A stretch of DNA of 64,000 bases from Holdemania sp. Marseille-P2844 (GCF_900120005.1 NZ_LT635449.1:124001-188000); one strand, 5' to 3'; positions 18,073-26,809 are shown, counted from the stretch's first letter. Made by a program: numbers and translations. Notes: generated by a model from the sequence alone, not told the origin.

Positions 18073-18084
18073 ATTGCGCCTCCT

Positions 18085-19389
18085 TTAGTCCTTACTGCGG
18101 GCGATGATCCGGATCGGCGATCCGTCAAAACCAAACGCTTCCCGCAGACGGTTCTCAATATAACGGCGGTAGGAAAAGTGCAGCAGCTGCGGATCGTTGA
18201 CGAACAAAACAAACGTCGGCGGCGCGACCGCTACCTGCGAAGCATACAAAATCTTTAAGCGCTGACCGTTATGCGTCGGCGCCGGAGTTGTCAGCTGAGC
18301 GTCCATCACGACTTCGTTGAGCACGTTGGTCGCGATTCTTAATTGGGAATAGTGATAGACGTCTTCGATCATCGGCAGCAGCGTATTGACGCGCTGATGG
18401 GTTTTCGCCGAGACGAACAGCACCGGAGCGTAACTGAGATACACAAACTGCGCGCGGATCTGTTCCGTCACCCGGTTCATCGTCTTCTCATCTTTTTCCA
18501 CGGCATCCCACTTGTTGTATACGATAATGATCGGCTTGCCAGCTTCATGCGCATACCCGGCAACATGCTTGTCCTGTTCGCGGATTCCGCTTTCCCCGTC
18601 GATCACAAACAGCACGACGTCACAGCGTTCAATCGCGCTCATCGCGCGCAGCACCGAGTATTTTTCAATATTTTCATAGACCTTGCCGCGCTTGCGGATC
18701 CCGGCCGTATCGACGACGACGTAATGCTTGCCGTCATGTTCAAACGGAGTATCGACCGCGTCGCGGGTCGTGCCTTCAATATCGGAAACAATTACGCGTT
18801 CTTCTTTTAACAGCGCGTTGACCAGACTGGACTTGCCGACATTCGGCCGGCCGATGACCGCGAAGCGGATGCCTTCCAGCTCCGGCTGCTGCTTTTCGGG
18901 AAATGCCCCGACCAAGGCGTCCATGACGTCGCCGATGCCGATGCCGTGCGATCCGCTGACCGCAATCGGTTCCGAAAGCCCCAGCGCATAGAACTCATAA
19001 ATATTTCCCTGCAGCGTCGTGTCGTCAATTTTATTGACGGCCAGAACGACCGGCTTGCCGCTGCGCCGCAGCATCCGCGCGATGAACTCGTCGTCGCCGG
19101 TTACGCCATCGCGGCCGTTGACGACAAACAAAATGACGTCGGCTTCCTCGATCGCAATTTCGACCTGGGCTTTAATTTCTTCCTGAAACGGCTGGTTTTC
19201 CAGCTGAATTCCGCCAGTGTCAATGACGCGGAAATCCTGAGTCAGCCACGTTCCTTTTCCGTAAATCCGGTCCCGGGTCACGCCCGGGGTATCCTCGACG
19301 ATGGAAACCCGTTCGCCCAGGATCCGATTAAAAATCGTTGACTTTCCGACATTCGGACGGCCAACGATGGCAACCACACCTTTAATCAT
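18085..19389 (-). CDS. der: ribosome biogenesis GTPase Der
   Basis: 434-residue GTPase with two tandem G domains and a C-terminal KH-like domain, needed for assembly of the 50S subunit. Both P-loops are visible ([12 protein letters not shown] near residue 10 and [12 protein letters not shown] near 185), each followed by a switch motif ([17 protein letters not shown]) and an NKID/NKWD specificity motif. The ATG at 19389 was chosen because AAGGAGG precedes it; the upstream start at 19437 adds a non-family leader. It overlaps cmk by 8 bases. Confidence 0.97.
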   Translation of the reverse strand: MIKGVVAIVGRPNVGKSTIFNRILGERVSIVEDTPGVTRDRIYGKGTWLTQDFRVIDTGGIQLENQPFQEEIKAQVEIAIEEADVILFVVNGRDGVTGDDEFIARMLRRSGKPVVLAVNKIDDTTLQGNIYEFYALGLSEPIAVSGSHGIGIGDVMDALVGAFPEKQQPELEGIRFAVIGRPNVGKSSLVNALLKEERVIVSDIEGTTRDAVDTPFEHDGKHYVVVDTAGIRKRGKVYENIEKYSVLRAMSAIERCDVVLFVIDGESGIREQDKHVAGYAHEAGKPIIIVYNKWDAVEKDEKTMNRVTEQIRAQFVYLSYAPVLFVSAKTHQRVNTLLPMIEDVYHYSQLRIATNVLNEVVMDAQLTTPAPTHNGQRLKILYASQVAVAPPTFVLFVNDPQLLHFSYRRYIENRLREAFGFDGSPIRIIARSKD

Positions 19390-20056
19390 GGTTTCCCTCC
19401 TTACTCTTTTCAGCAGCCAGCTGCTTGATCGCCGCAACGACCTCCTCGATCGTCATGTCCGAGGTATCGACGCAGACGGCGTCCTCCGCCTGCCGCAGCG
19501 GCGAATGGATCCGCTCCATATCCTGCCGGTCGCGCTGTGCGATTTCCGCGACGAGCTGATCATAGTCTGAACAGATTCCCTTCTGCTGATTCTCCAGAAA
19601 CCGCCGTTTCGCACGGGCCTGGGGCGAAGCGGTCAGAAAGATCTTCACTTCCGCCTCCGGCAAAACAACCGTTCCGATATCCCGGCCATCCATGACGACG
19701 CCTTTGTCCGCCGCCATTTTCTGCTGCCGCTCGACCAGTTTCTGACGCACTGTTTTCAGTGAAGAAACCCGGGACGCCGCCATCGACACGGCGTTGGATC
19801 GGATTTCATCCTGCATCTCCACACCGTCCAGGAACACCTGTCCCTGCGGAGTCAGACAAATTTCAGTCCGGTCGATCATCGCGCCCAGCGCAACTTCATC
19901 ATCCAGCGCCAGCTTTTCGTTCAGCGCTTTGTAGGCGATACAGCGGTACATCGCCCCGGTATCTAAATGGATATAGCCACATTCGTGAGCCAGCCGCCGG
20001 GCAATCGTACTTTTCCCCGCGGCGCTGGGCCCATCAATCGCAATGTTCAATTTCAT
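19382..20056 (-). CDS. cmk: cytidylate kinase
   Basis: 224-residue nucleoside monophosphate kinase that turns CMP and dCMP into the diphosphates. The P-loop [15 protein letters not shown] is at residue 8, LDTGAMYRC near 31, and [13 protein letters not shown] near 125. The ATG shares one base with the stop of the upstream gene (TAATG), a form of tight coupling, and the 3' end overlaps der. Confidence 0.96.
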   Translation of the reverse strand: MKLNIAIDGPSAAGKSTIARRLAHECGYIHLDTGAMYRCIAYKALNEKLALDDEVALGAMIDRTEICLTPQGQVFLDGVEMQDEIRSNAVSMAASRVSSLKTVRQKLVERQQKMAADKGVVMDGRDIGTVVLPEAEVKIFLTASPQARAKRRFLENQQKGICSDYDQLVAEIAQRDRQDMERIHSPLRQAEDAVCVDTSDMTIEEVVAAIKQLAAEKSKEGNHD

Positions 20057-21111
20057 TAAATAATTCCTTTCTGAAGCAGGATCCAGTACACGACGATCCC
20101 CAGTACCACTAACAGCGCCAGGATCAGCAGGACCAGAATGAAGTTTAACAGACGATTCGTATAGGATACGGAATCGTTCATATCGTTCAGCTCGTCTTCA
20201 TAGTCGTCCATCTGCGCCCGCAGCTGTACCGTCTCGCTCATCAGCTTTTCACGCAGTTCTTTTTCTTCCTGCATGTGGGAGCGCAGTTTGCCGAAGAAGC
20301 GATGCGGCTGGGTCTCGTCCTCTTCCCAATCCTCGTCTTCCTCGTCCTGATCTTCCTCTTCTTCCTCATCGTCATCCTCATCCCGATGCCGGCCGAACAG
20401 TTTCCAACGCGGCTTTTTCGTTTCTTCTTCGTCCTCGTCGTCCCATTCGTCATCCTCTTCCTCATCGTCTTCGTCCTCGGCAAGGACCGGCTGGATGTCC
20501 GTGGTTTCTTCTTCAACCGGCGGTTTCATCCGGCGTGATTTCTTGATTTCCGGGGTTGGCGCCGGTTCCAGCGTCTTTAACATTTCGCCGCTGTTGCCGC
20601 TCTGATCAAGCAGCTGCTTGACCTCCATTGAGATCGTGTTGCGCAGCGTGTCGTCCTCCGGCAGCACAAACGACGGGATATCCATGTCATCCAACAGGTT
20701 ATCCTTGCTCGTGCTGACCATTTTTTCCTCAAACGGCCGGATTGAGCTCTGTTCGCGCAGCTGCTTCAAAATGTTGACCTGCGTGTCCTCACTGGCTAAC
20801 AAACCGCGCTGCTTGTTGTACTCCTTTACTTCGCTGATGTACTCGTCAAGATATTCATTATTAAAAGAAGAGGCTGCCGGACTCGCCTTCTCTTTCTGCG
20901 TTTCATCCGCAAAATAAGCTTCGCGGCGCAGATGGATCGGATCGTGGTTTTCTTCTTCTTTAACTTCCAGCTGTTCCGTTGCAGTCGTATCCAAACGGCT
21001 TAGCCGTTCGGCATAGGCGGAGATCCCCTTCGTGCTGATCTGCGATTCCGCATCGTTCTGCAATTCCTGCCTCAGTTTTTCATATTTAGCCTTACGCGAC
21101 ATATTCTGCAT
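20056..21111 (-). CDS. acidic, probably tail-anchored membrane protein of unknown function
   Basis: I do not recognise this 351-residue protein. It has a charged N-terminal half with predicted helices, a very acidic low-complexity region at about residues 215-280 (runs of Asp and Glu broken by KPRWKLFGRHR), a short coiled-coil-like stretch (about 285-315), and a single membrane segment at the extreme C-terminus followed by LLQKGII. There is no N-terminal signal, so the bulk is probably cytoplasmic and tail-anchored. The ATG at 21111 sits 8 bases after AGGAGG. It is the first gene of the cmk-der-gpsA transcript and is coupled to cmk, which hints at a link to ribosome assembly or division, but that is only context. 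Confidence 0.75.
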   Translation of the reverse strand: MQNMSRKAKYEKLRQELQNDAESQISTKGISAYAERLSRLDTTATEQLEVKEEENHDPIHLRREAYFADETQKEKASPAASSFNNEYLDEYISEVKEYNKQRGLLASEDTQVNILKQLREQSSIRPFEEKMVSTSKDNLLDDMDIPSFVLPEDDTLRNTISMEVKQLLDQSGNSGEMLKTLEPAPTPEIKKSRRMKPPVEEETTDIQPVLAEDEDDEEEDDEWDDEDEEETKKPRWKLFGRHRDEDDDEEEEEDQDEEDEDWEEDETQPHRFFGKLRSHMQEEKELREKLMSETVQLRAQMDDYEDELNDMNDSVSYTNRLLNFILVLLILALLVVLGIVVYWILLQKGII

Positions 21112-21135
21112 ACACAGTGCCTCCTAATCTTTTTC

Positions 21136-21165
21136 ATTATATCAAAAATTGACTCCAGTTGCGAA
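21136..21165 (-). promoter_or_regulatory. promoter of the acidic protein-cmk-der-gpsA operon
   Basis: TATAAT at 21136-21141 and TTCGCA at 21160-21165 on the minus strand with an 18-base spacer. The -10 is perfect, the -35 matches four of six bases. Confidence 0.6.
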
Positions 21166-21169
21166 GAAA

Positions 21170-21426
21170 ACTGACGGTTTGCCCGGATTCTTTTGTGAAA
21201 GCGGCCGGTCAGCTTTTATTCCTGCGGCCTCACTTGGAATCATGTCCACGATCATTTTCCAATTTTCTTCATCCTGCCGCCGATGAAAGCGAGGATCAAT
21301 CAAGAATTAAAAAAGCTGGCGATTGATTCTGAGCGCTGATTTGCCAAAGCAGATCGCAACCCGAATATCAAAATCCCAGCCCAGAAGCTTCTTTTTTATT
21401 TCGTCCTATTTCGCGGCCGATTTTCT
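21170..21426. other. non-coding gap downstream of ribU
   Basis: About 260 bases between the operon promoter and the ribU stop. No gene or strong terminator was found; a short GAAGCTTC palindrome near 21388 is the only structure seen. Confidence 0.5.
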
Positions 21427-22029
21427 TCAGCGGTGCAGAATCGGCGAAATGTGCTTATATAACAGGAACACCATCAACGACGTCACAATTCCTTTAATTA
21501 AATTGAACGGCGTCGTGCAGAACAATACGAGCGTGAACGCGTTATCGACAAACGGAACAACCTTGGCGCCCATCAAAATAATCGCTTCCAGCGGCATATT
21601 GAAGAAGAACGAATACGCCGGAAGCATCACGAAATAATTTGTCAAACCGCCGACCAACATCAGGCTCACCGTGCCCAGAATCATGCCGATCAGCGCGCTT
21701 TTCAGATTTTTATGCCGCCGATAAAGCCAGGCGGCCGGCAGAATAAATGCGCAGCCCATTACAAAGTTGGCCAGCTCCCCGACATACGCCGTACCGGAAC
21801 CAAAAAACAGACAGCTTAGAAAGACCTTCATCGCTTCGATCGCAACGCCGGCCAGCGGTCCCATCGCAAAACCGCCGATCAGGACTGCGACCTCACTGAA
21901 ATCCAGTTTGTAAAACGGCGGAGCGATAAAGGGAATCGGAAAATCAAATTCCATCAGGATAAACGCGATCGCCGCTAAGATGCTGACTTTGGCCATGGTT
22001 TTAATGTTGAAAAATTTTCTGTTTGTCAT
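21427..22029 (-). CDS. ribU: riboflavin ECF transporter substrate-binding protein
   Basis: 200-residue membrane S component that binds riboflavin and joins an ECF energy module (encoded elsewhere). Six hydrophobic segments are visible, with the family N-terminal pattern ILAAIAFILMEFDFPIPF, and YKLDFSEV near residue 40, which is typical of RibU. The ATG at 22029 follows GGAGG; the longer frame to 22140 runs into the riboswitch and is not coding. The assignment is strengthened by the FMN riboswitch directly upstream, which ties the gene to flavin supply. Confidence 0.92.
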   Translation of the reverse strand: MTNRKFFNIKTMAKVSILAAIAFILMEFDFPIPFIAPPFYKLDFSEVAVLIGGFAMGPLAGVAIEAMKVFLSCLFFGSGTAYVGELANFVMGCAFILPAAWLYRRHKNLKSALIGMILGTVSLMLVGGLTNYFVMLPAYSFFFNMPLEAIILMGAKVVPFVDNAFTLVLFCTTPFNLIKGIVTSLMVFLLYKHISPILHR

Positions 22030-22074
22030 CTTTTTTCCTCCACTTCTGACAACGCTGACTTTTCCTGTCCTGGC

Positions 22075-22101
22075 GACAAAAAAAGGTTTCAACAAAACCT
22101 T
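22075..22101 (-). terminator. riboswitch expression platform terminator
   Basis: Stem AAGGTTT and AAACCTT with a 5-base loop, ending in a T-run, between the FMN aptamer and ribU. It fits a transcription-off platform used when FMN is bound. Confidence 0.82.
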
Positions 22102-22124
22102 CGGGGTAGCTCTATGAAAAAGAA

Positions 22125-22245
22125 AAAAACATTCTTTCATCCAGACTTTACTGTCGCCACTGGAATTCCACCAGTTCGGCCGAGAATCGGCTCGCGGGGT
22201 TTACCGCCGGTCGGGAATTGCACCCTGCCCTGAAGTTTTATCGCC
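22125..22245 (-). ncRNA. FMN riboswitch (RFN element) controlling ribU
   Basis: The minus strand reads the conserved RFN pieces in order: AGGGCAGGGTG, AATTCCCGACCGGCGGTAAA, CCCGCGAGCC, a variable stem, then GGTGGAATTCCAG and GGCGACAGTAAAGTCTGGATG ending in AAAGAA. Known RFN elements bind FMN and lower expression of flavin synthesis or uptake genes. A terminator follows at 22075-22101, so control is probably by premature termination. Confidence 0.95.
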
Positions 22246-22294
22246 TTTATCATAACCTTCACAAATGAATTTGTAAAGACCTTGACAAGAAAAA

Positions 22295-22328
22295 GAAAAA
22301 AGATTTGATCTGAATTCGACCAAATCTT
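22295..22328 (-). terminator. intrinsic terminator of efp
   Basis: Stem AAGATTTG and CAAATCTT around a 13-base loop, followed by TTTTTTC on the minus strand. Confidence 0.85.
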
Positions 22329-22338
22329 CAGTTTAGAC

Positions 22339-22896
22339 TTATGCGCGTCCGGAATATTTGCCGTCAGCCGTGTTGATGACGACCATTTCATCCTGTTCGA
22401 TAAACAGCGGAACACGGATTTCCAGACCGGTTTCCAGCTTCGCCATCTTGGAAGCGGAAGTCGCCGTATCACCCTTCACCGCCGGTTCGCATTCAACGAT
22501 CCGCAGCTCGACTTTATCCGGCAGAATAATTCCCAGAATTTCGCCTTCATACATCGAAATTGTGACGTTATCGTTCGGTTTCATGAACTTCATTTCCCAT
22601 TCCAGATGATCCTTCTGGATTTCAATCTGGTCATAGGTTTCGTTATCCATGAAGACCAAAGCGTCGTCGGTATCATACAGATACTGCATTTCGCGCTTGT
22701 CGATGTGCGCCTGTTCCACCTTGTCGCCGCCCGTGAAAGAGATTTCGTTGATAACTCCGGTACGCAGATTTTTAACCTTGACCTTGACGATCATCTGGCG
22801 CATCGCAGTTTTGTTGTGCTGAATATCCAGAACGACAAAAATATTACCTTCATTTTCAAATGTTGTTCCTGGTTTTAAGTCATTTACAATAATCAT
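22339..22896 (-). CDS. efp: elongation factor P, variant tip loop
   Basis: 185-residue translation factor that helps stalled ribosomes form bonds at proline runs. Length and three-domain pattern are normal, with KPGTTFENEGNIFVV at the start and the usual C-terminal domain. The tip loop is unusual: after Gln26-His27 it reads NKTAMRQMIVK, so the PGKG turn is absent and the residue at the position of the modified lysine (Lys32 in B. subtilis) is Met, with Arg next to it. It is a standalone gene with its own promoter and terminator. Confidence 0.95.
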   Translation of the reverse strand: MIIVNDLKPGTTFENEGNIFVVLDIQHNKTAMRQMIVKVKVKNLRTGVINEISFTGGDKVEQAHIDKREMQYLYDTDDALVFMDNETYDQIEIQKDHLEWEMKFMKPNDNVTISMYEGEILGIILPDKVELRIVECEPAVKGDTATSASKMAKLETGLEIRVPLFIEQDEMVVINTADGKYSGRA

Positions 22897-22921
22897 TCCT
22901 ATTCACCATCCTACCTAGTAT

Positions 22922-22949
22922 ATTTTATAGGAATAGCCGATTTTGTCAA
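22922..22949 (-). promoter_or_regulatory. efp promoter
   Basis: Minus-strand TTGACA at 22944-22949 and TAAAAT at 22922-22927, separated by 16 bases. The -35 is perfect; a nearby TATACT is an alternative -10 but is too far from it. The -35 overlaps the stop of the upstream membrane protein gene. Confidence 0.65.
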
Positions 22950-23314
22950 TGATTTCCCGGCTGTGCATGACTATTTTCCCAATGAATCCGGTTGCCGAAG
23001 CGGCGGTTGCAGCCGAAACTGATCGTCGCGGCGATCGTCGCAAAGCCCAGATAGCACCATTGGTCAAAATTCAGCCGGCTGCCCAGGATCAGAAACTGCA
23101 CGCCCAGGATCACGGCGCTGACAAAGAAGTCCAGCAGTTCCACCGTATTTTTGGAGCGGTACATCAAAACCCATGAAATAAAGAACAGCTCGGCGCCATA
23201 GATGATGGTCAGAAACGGCGTGCTTCCCGAGGGCAGAAACTGCAGCGTTTCCCCTAACAACATCAAAATCAGAAAGAAGACCGAAGCGACCACGCTGTCC
23301 ATGAATTGTTTCAT
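22946..23314 (-). CDS. small membrane protein of unknown function after comGG
   Basis: 122-residue protein with four hydrophobic segments (about 8-27, 34-51, 58-79 and 87-103) and a charged C-terminal tail. I do not recognise a family. It begins 4 bases after the comGG stop, so it is probably made from the same transcript as the competence pilus genes, but a pilus role is only a guess from position. Confidence 0.7.
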   Translation of the reverse strand: MKQFMDSVVASVFFLILMLLGETLQFLPSGSTPFLTIIYGAELFFISWVLMYRSKNTVELLDFFVSAVILGVQFLILGSRLNFDQWCYLGFATIAATISFGCNRRFGNRIHWENSHAQPGNH

Positions 23315-23318
23315 CGTT

Positions 23319-23660
23319 TCACCTCATCTCTATCTCATAGTTTGTCACTTTCCGGTTGGTTTCATCCAGCTTTAGCACAATTTTTTCATAGGCGGTCATC
23401 ACTTCTGCCGTATCGCCGCGCCATTGTACCTCAGCCTGAATTTCCGCCCGCCAGCCGCCGCAGCGATATTCATGGTTCAGCTGACAGCGTACCCAGCGAA
23501 AAATGGGGATTAAGCGCAGATCCTGCCGCTGACTGGCTTCCAGCTGTTCGGCAACGGCGATCTCCGCGTTGAGTTGAAGATAGCCCAATGCCGTCCAGGC
23601 GCTCAAGATCAGAAACCAGGCCAGAAAGAACAAGCTGACAAATCCCCGTTTATCCGGCAT
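23319..23660 (-). CDS. comGG: ComGG-like minor pilin
   Basis: 113-residue protein with a short basic start (MPDKRG) then a hydrophobic segment of about 20 residues, the layout of a pilin-like protein. It is the seventh gene of the comG set and overlaps the end of comGF by 11 bases; the ATG at 23660 was chosen for this reason over the longer frame to 23831. ComGG proteins are poorly conserved, so the name rests mostly on gene order. Confidence 0.72.
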   Translation of the reverse strand: MPDKRGFVSLFFLAWFLILSAWTALGYLQLNAEIAVAEQLEASQRQDLRLIPIFRWVRCQLNHEYRCGGWRAEIQAEVQWRGDTAEVMTAYEKIVLKLDETNRKVTNYEIEMR

Positions 23661-24078
23661 CGCCCACCACTGCCTCCCATTCACCATCCATGCTGACAAG
23701 ATGCATCCAGATCTGCGACTGCCGCTGATCAAACCAAACTGTTTCAACCTGATCGAAGAAAATCCAGGTTCCCGGCTGGACCAACAGCCAGTTTCCACTC
23801 TGAACAAGACGGCGATTTTGACCTTCGGCATAAAACGTCAGCTGATCGCGGCTCACCTCAATTTCTCCGCTGCTCAAAAGCAGCCGGCGCAGCTGCTGCA
23901 GCTGAATTTGATCCTGAGCGGAACGCATCAGCCAGTCCTGTCTGGCGAGAAGCCTGACGAGGGTCGGAATCATCGGCAGAAACAACGTGACAATCCACAA
24001 TCCCAAAAGCAGATCGATCAGAATGTTTCCGCCGCTTGTTCTGCAGGGTCGCTCGTTTCGATTGGAAGCGGCGTGCAT
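23650..24078 (-). CDS. comGF: ComGF-like competence pseudopilin
   Basis: 142-residue protein with a hydrophobic segment (NILIDLLLGLWIVTLFLP) after a short polar leader, then a predicted beta-rich C-terminal half, as in ComGF. The ATG at 24078 has a GGGGGA about 9 bases upstream; the ATG at 24087 is too close to it. It overlaps comGE by about 60 bases. The usual GFTLLE prepilin motif is weak here (SGGNILIDLL), so processing by ComC is uncertain. Confidence 0.75.
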   Translation of the reverse strand: MHAASNRNERPCRTSGGNILIDLLLGLWIVTLFLPMIPTLVRLLARQDWLMRSAQDQIQLQQLRRLLLSSGEIEVSRDQLTFYAEGQNRRLVQSGNWLLVQPGTWIFFDQVETVWFDQRQSQIWMHLVSMDGEWEAVVGDAG

Positions 24079-24266
24079 ACCGGACATTCCCCCTTTGCTT
24101 CAAGCGCTTCCGCCAAGCGCTGGCTACTCTCCTGCTGCCTGCGCTTGGCGATCTCATTGAGATGATAACGGCTGTCCAGCAGACCTCCGGTTAACAGAAT
24201 ACAGGCAGTGCACAGCGCAATCGCGATCAACGCGTCGCTCAGCAAAAAACCGCGATTATTTTCCAA
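24018..24266 (-). CDS. comGE: ComGE-like pseudopilin (TTG start)
   Basis: 82-residue protein starting MENNRGFLLSDALIAIAL, a recognisable prepilin motif (RGFLLSDAL) followed by a hydrophobic helix. Translation probably starts at the TTG at 24266, preceded by a GGGGGG run; no ATG is available near the motif. It overlaps comGD by 11 bases and comGF by about 60. Its order in the operon supports the name; sequence alone would not. Confidence 0.72.
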   Translation of the reverse strand: MENNRGFLLSDALIAIALCTACILLTGGLLDSRYHLNEIAKRRQQESSQRLAEALEAKGECPVCTPLPIETSDPAEQAAETF

Positions 24267-24573
24267 CGATGCGCCCCCCTGCCAGCTCCATCACCAGACA
24301 GCGCCGGCTGAAGCAGAACGTACGGGCCTGATCAATCCGGCCTTTCCTATTGTAATGTATGCGGATGCGGCCGGTCTGGTCCGCATCAATTTGGGCGATT
24401 TGTTCCTGACCTTCGCCCATCGCCCGGGCCTGAAGCGGCAGCACCTGTGCGATAAACCGGCCGGGACTCAAGTCCGGCTGGATGACAAACGGAATCGTCA
24501 GCAGCTCGCAAGCCGCCACAATCATCAACGCCAATAACATTTCCGTCAGCGTCGTCCCGGCTTTAGCGGACAT
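24256..24573 (-). CDS. comGD: ComGD-like competence pseudopilin
   Basis: 105-residue protein with a pilin-like N-terminus (KAGTTLTEMLLALMIV): Glu at position +5 of the predicted cleavage site and a hydrophobic helix. ComGD is a minor pseudopilin of the DNA-uptake pilus. It overlaps comGC by 11 bases, with GAGGG before its ATG. Confidence 0.8.
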   Translation of the reverse strand: MSAKAGTTLTEMLLALMIVAACELLTIPFVIQPDLSPGRFIAQVLPLQARAMGEGQEQIAQIDADQTGRIRIHYNRKGRIDQARTFCFSRRCLVMELAGGRIVGK

Positions 24574-24856
24574 AAGCCTGACCCTCGCGGATTTCCAGTT
24601 GCTCGCCGCCGGAACATTCCGTCTGCTGCTTCGTCAGCAAGCCTGCCGACACCAGATCATTGATTCTTAACGGCAGCTGACCGGTATCCAGCTTGTATTG
24701 GAGAATTGCCGAGTCGATCACCTTCAGCTGCGCCGCGCAGCCCTTTTCATCGACAATTTTCATAACCCGCTGAATATTCGGTACCGACAGCAGAAACAAG
24801 ATTGCCAGCACGCTGACGACGATGATCATTTCCAATAGTGTAAAGCCCCTTTTCAT
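24563..24856 (-). CDS. comGC: ComGC major competence pilin
   Basis: 97-residue main subunit of the DNA-uptake pilus. The prepilin motif KRGFTLLEMIIVVSVLAIL is textbook: the prepilin peptidase would cut after the Gly, and Glu is at +5. Two cysteines (Cys40 and Cys81) could form the disulfide seen in ComGC. The ATG at 24856 follows GAGGAG, 20 bases after comGB. This is the most certain member of the pilin genes here. Confidence 0.93.
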   Translation of the reverse strand: MKRGFTLLEMIIVVSVLAILFLLSVPNIQRVMKIVDEKGCAAQLKVIDSAILQYKLDTGQLPLRINDLVSAGLLTKQQTECSGGEQLEIREGQAYVR

Positions 24857-24876
24857 ACGTTTCTTCTCCTCTCTTA

Positions 24877-25800
24877 TTACATCTGACTCATGATTGAAAG
24901 CGGCAGCAGCAGGATCTGATAAACGATCAGAATCATCGCTGCAATCGTTCCGTAGGCAAACAGCTGCAGACCTCGCGCTGCCCATCGCAGCTGATCGAAC
25001 AGTTGTCCCTGACGCACCTCGACATAACTTTCCAACAAGGGTTGAACCTGACCGCTGCGGGAAGCGGTGCGCATCAGCTGCATCAGCGAAGGATCGAGAT
25101 ACTCCGTGCCTAACGCCGTTTCCAGACTTTCTCCTGCCAGCAGCGCCTGTTCCACATGCCAGCTCATGAGTTTCAGAAACGGCTTTTTCGGCAGTTTCTG
25201 CAATAACGTCAAGGTTGTCTGCGTCGGACAGCCTTCCCTGAGACAACAGGAAAAATAACGCGAGAAATCCAATCCCAGCCAGCGTCTTAAAAACTTGCCA
25301 CGGCGTTTTTGAATCAACAGCACATACGCACTTAACCGTGCCGTCGGTTTGCGCAGCCAGATTGCCAAAGCGCCGGATGCCGCCCCCAGCAGCGTCAGAA
25401 TGAAAAACATTGTGCCCAAGCCGTGATGCAGCAGCACCATCCCCGCCGGGTTTCGCTCAAAGGACTGAATCAGGCTGATCAGCACCGGGAAACAGACATG
25501 GTTGAACAAGGCCAGACCTCCCAGACTGCCGGCAGCTAAAAGCATTGGGTAGCCTAACAGCTTGCGGATCTGGCTGCGGTTTTCGGTATATAACCGATGC
25601 AGTCTCAGTGCCAAGGTCAGCGCCTGCTGAGGCGGCATGACCTGCGCCATCGTCTCAAAATCAGCGGCGATACCTTTCGGCAGGGCCAAAGCCAATACGG
25701 CCGCAAAGTCCGCCCCTTCCAGCATTCGCCCACGCAGCGCGGCGATGATGGAATGGTTCTTCGGCGTTTCAATAAAGGTCATGCTTGTCTGCCAGCTCAT
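24877..25800 (-). CDS. comGB: ComGB-like pilus assembly membrane protein (start uncertain)
   Basis: Polytopic inner-membrane platform protein of the competence pilus (type II secretion F family), with hydrophobic segments near the middle and C-terminus (LFAYGTIAAMILIVYQILLL at the end). I report the ATG at 25800, but homology-like sequence starts before it: residues CQQLAILLGSA just upstream look like the normal N-terminal domain, and no ATG, GTG or TTG lies between the comGA stop and 25800 in frame. A GTG at 25983 is in frame but would overlap comGA by 149 bases. So the true start may be a rare codon (a CTG at 25848 is possible) or translation may be coupled. Confidence 0.8.
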   Translation of the reverse strand: MSWQTSMTFIETPKNHSIIAALRGRMLEGADFAAVLALALPKGIAADFETMAQVMPPQQALTLALRLHRLYTENRSQIRKLLGYPMLLAAGSLGGLALFNHVCFPVLISLIQSFERNPAGMVLLHHGLGTMFFILTLLGAASGALAIWLRKPTARLSAYVLLIQKRRGKFLRRWLGLDFSRYFSCCLREGCPTQTTLTLLQKLPKKPFLKLMSWHVEQALLAGESLETALGTEYLDPSLMQLMRTASRSGQVQPLLESYVEVRQGQLFDQLRWAARGLQLFAYGTIAAMILIVYQILLLPLSIMSQM

Positions 25801-25834
25801 CGCGCTGCCCAGAAGAATCGCAAGCTGCTGACAT

Positions 25835-26809
25835 TCAGAGACCGACAGCCTCCCGTTGTTTCTGTGTGATGCGATTTTTGAACAGCAGATCGTCCAGCCG
25901 CTGCGGCAGCGGGATAAAATTATCCGGCGCCTGTCCCTGGCGCAGCTGCGCAAGCTGGTCAGGCAGAAGCACTTCATAGACACACATCCTTCCCTTTTGA
26001 TTTTTTAAGGACACCAACCGCTGACAGCTGACTCCAGCCAGCATCTCCATCAGCTGAGTTTCACTGACTCCCAGTTCGATCATCCGTGTGATCGCCGATT
26101 GTGCTGATGAAGCATGAATACTGGTCAGAACCAGATGTCCGGTCAGTGCGCAGCGCAGCGCCATCGCCGCCGCCACCGGCTCGCGGATTTCGCCGATCAT
26201 GATGACGTCCGGATCATGCCGCAGCAGTTGGCTGATCCCTTCGTCATAACCCAGATGCTGACGCTCGTTGATCTGGATCTGAATGAAACGGTCCGAATAA
26301 ATTTCAATCGGATCCTCGAGCGTGAAGATCTTGGCCGGGCTTAATTCGTTAAGCATGGCGTACAACGTTGTCGTCTTGCCGCTGCCGGTAGGGCCGCTGA
26401 CGAGGAATAAGCCGCTGCGTCGTTTCAGCACTTGCTTCAGCAGATCGGTCTGCTTTTTATCCGGACAACAATCGGTCAGCGTCCAGTCCAGCGTTCCGTT
26501 GAGAATTCGCAGCACTCCGCTGGTCAGCATCAGACTGTGCATGACCGCAAACCGCAGCGCCAGCACCCTACCATCCACGTCGATCTCAAACCGACCGGTT
26601 TGCGGCCGGCTGCCATCGCTCAGCTCCAGGTTGGCCCGGTATTGAAGATAACGGAACAATTTCAGGTCCTGCGCCTCAGTCTCAATGTCCTTAATCTGAA
26701 GTCCGCAGCGCATCTGCAGCGTCACTGTTTCATTGCGGATGGAAAAATGCAGATCGGTGGCGTGCTGTTTTAAAGCCATCCGCAGTAAAGCAAGTAATCG
26801 TTCTTCCAT
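25835..26809 (-). CDS. comGA: ComGA pilus assembly ATPase
   Basis: 324-residue secretion ATPase that powers assembly of the DNA-uptake pilus. Visible are Walker A GPTGSGKTTT near residue 140, an Asp box (TLEDPIEI) near 165, Walker B DPDVIMIGEIRE near 200 and a His box HLVLTSIHA near 225. It is the first gene of a comGA-comGG set with tight overlaps. The whole DNA-uptake pilus set is present, but comC, comE and comK were not seen in the window. Confidence 0.93.
   Translation of the reverse strand: MEERLLALLRMALKQHATDLHFSIRNETVTLQMRCGLQIKDIETEAQDLKLFRYLQYRANLELSDGSRPQTGRFEIDVDGRVLALRFAVMHSLMLTSGVLRILNGTLDWTLTDCCPDKKQTDLLKQVLKRRSGLFLVSGPTGSGKTTTLYAMLNELSPAKIFTLEDPIEIYSDRFIQIQINERQHLGYDEGISQLLRHDPDVIMIGEIREPVAAAMALRCALTGHLVLTSIHASSAQSAITRMIELGVSETQLMEMLAGVSCQRLVSLKNQKGRMCVYEVLLPDQLAQLRQGQAPDNFIPLPQRLDDLLFKNRITQKQREAVGL

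Noticed and set aside
22137-22472. 111-residue minus-strand frame across the efp 3' end and FMN riboswitch
   Set aside because: It overlaps both efp in another frame and the RFN element, so it is not a gene.
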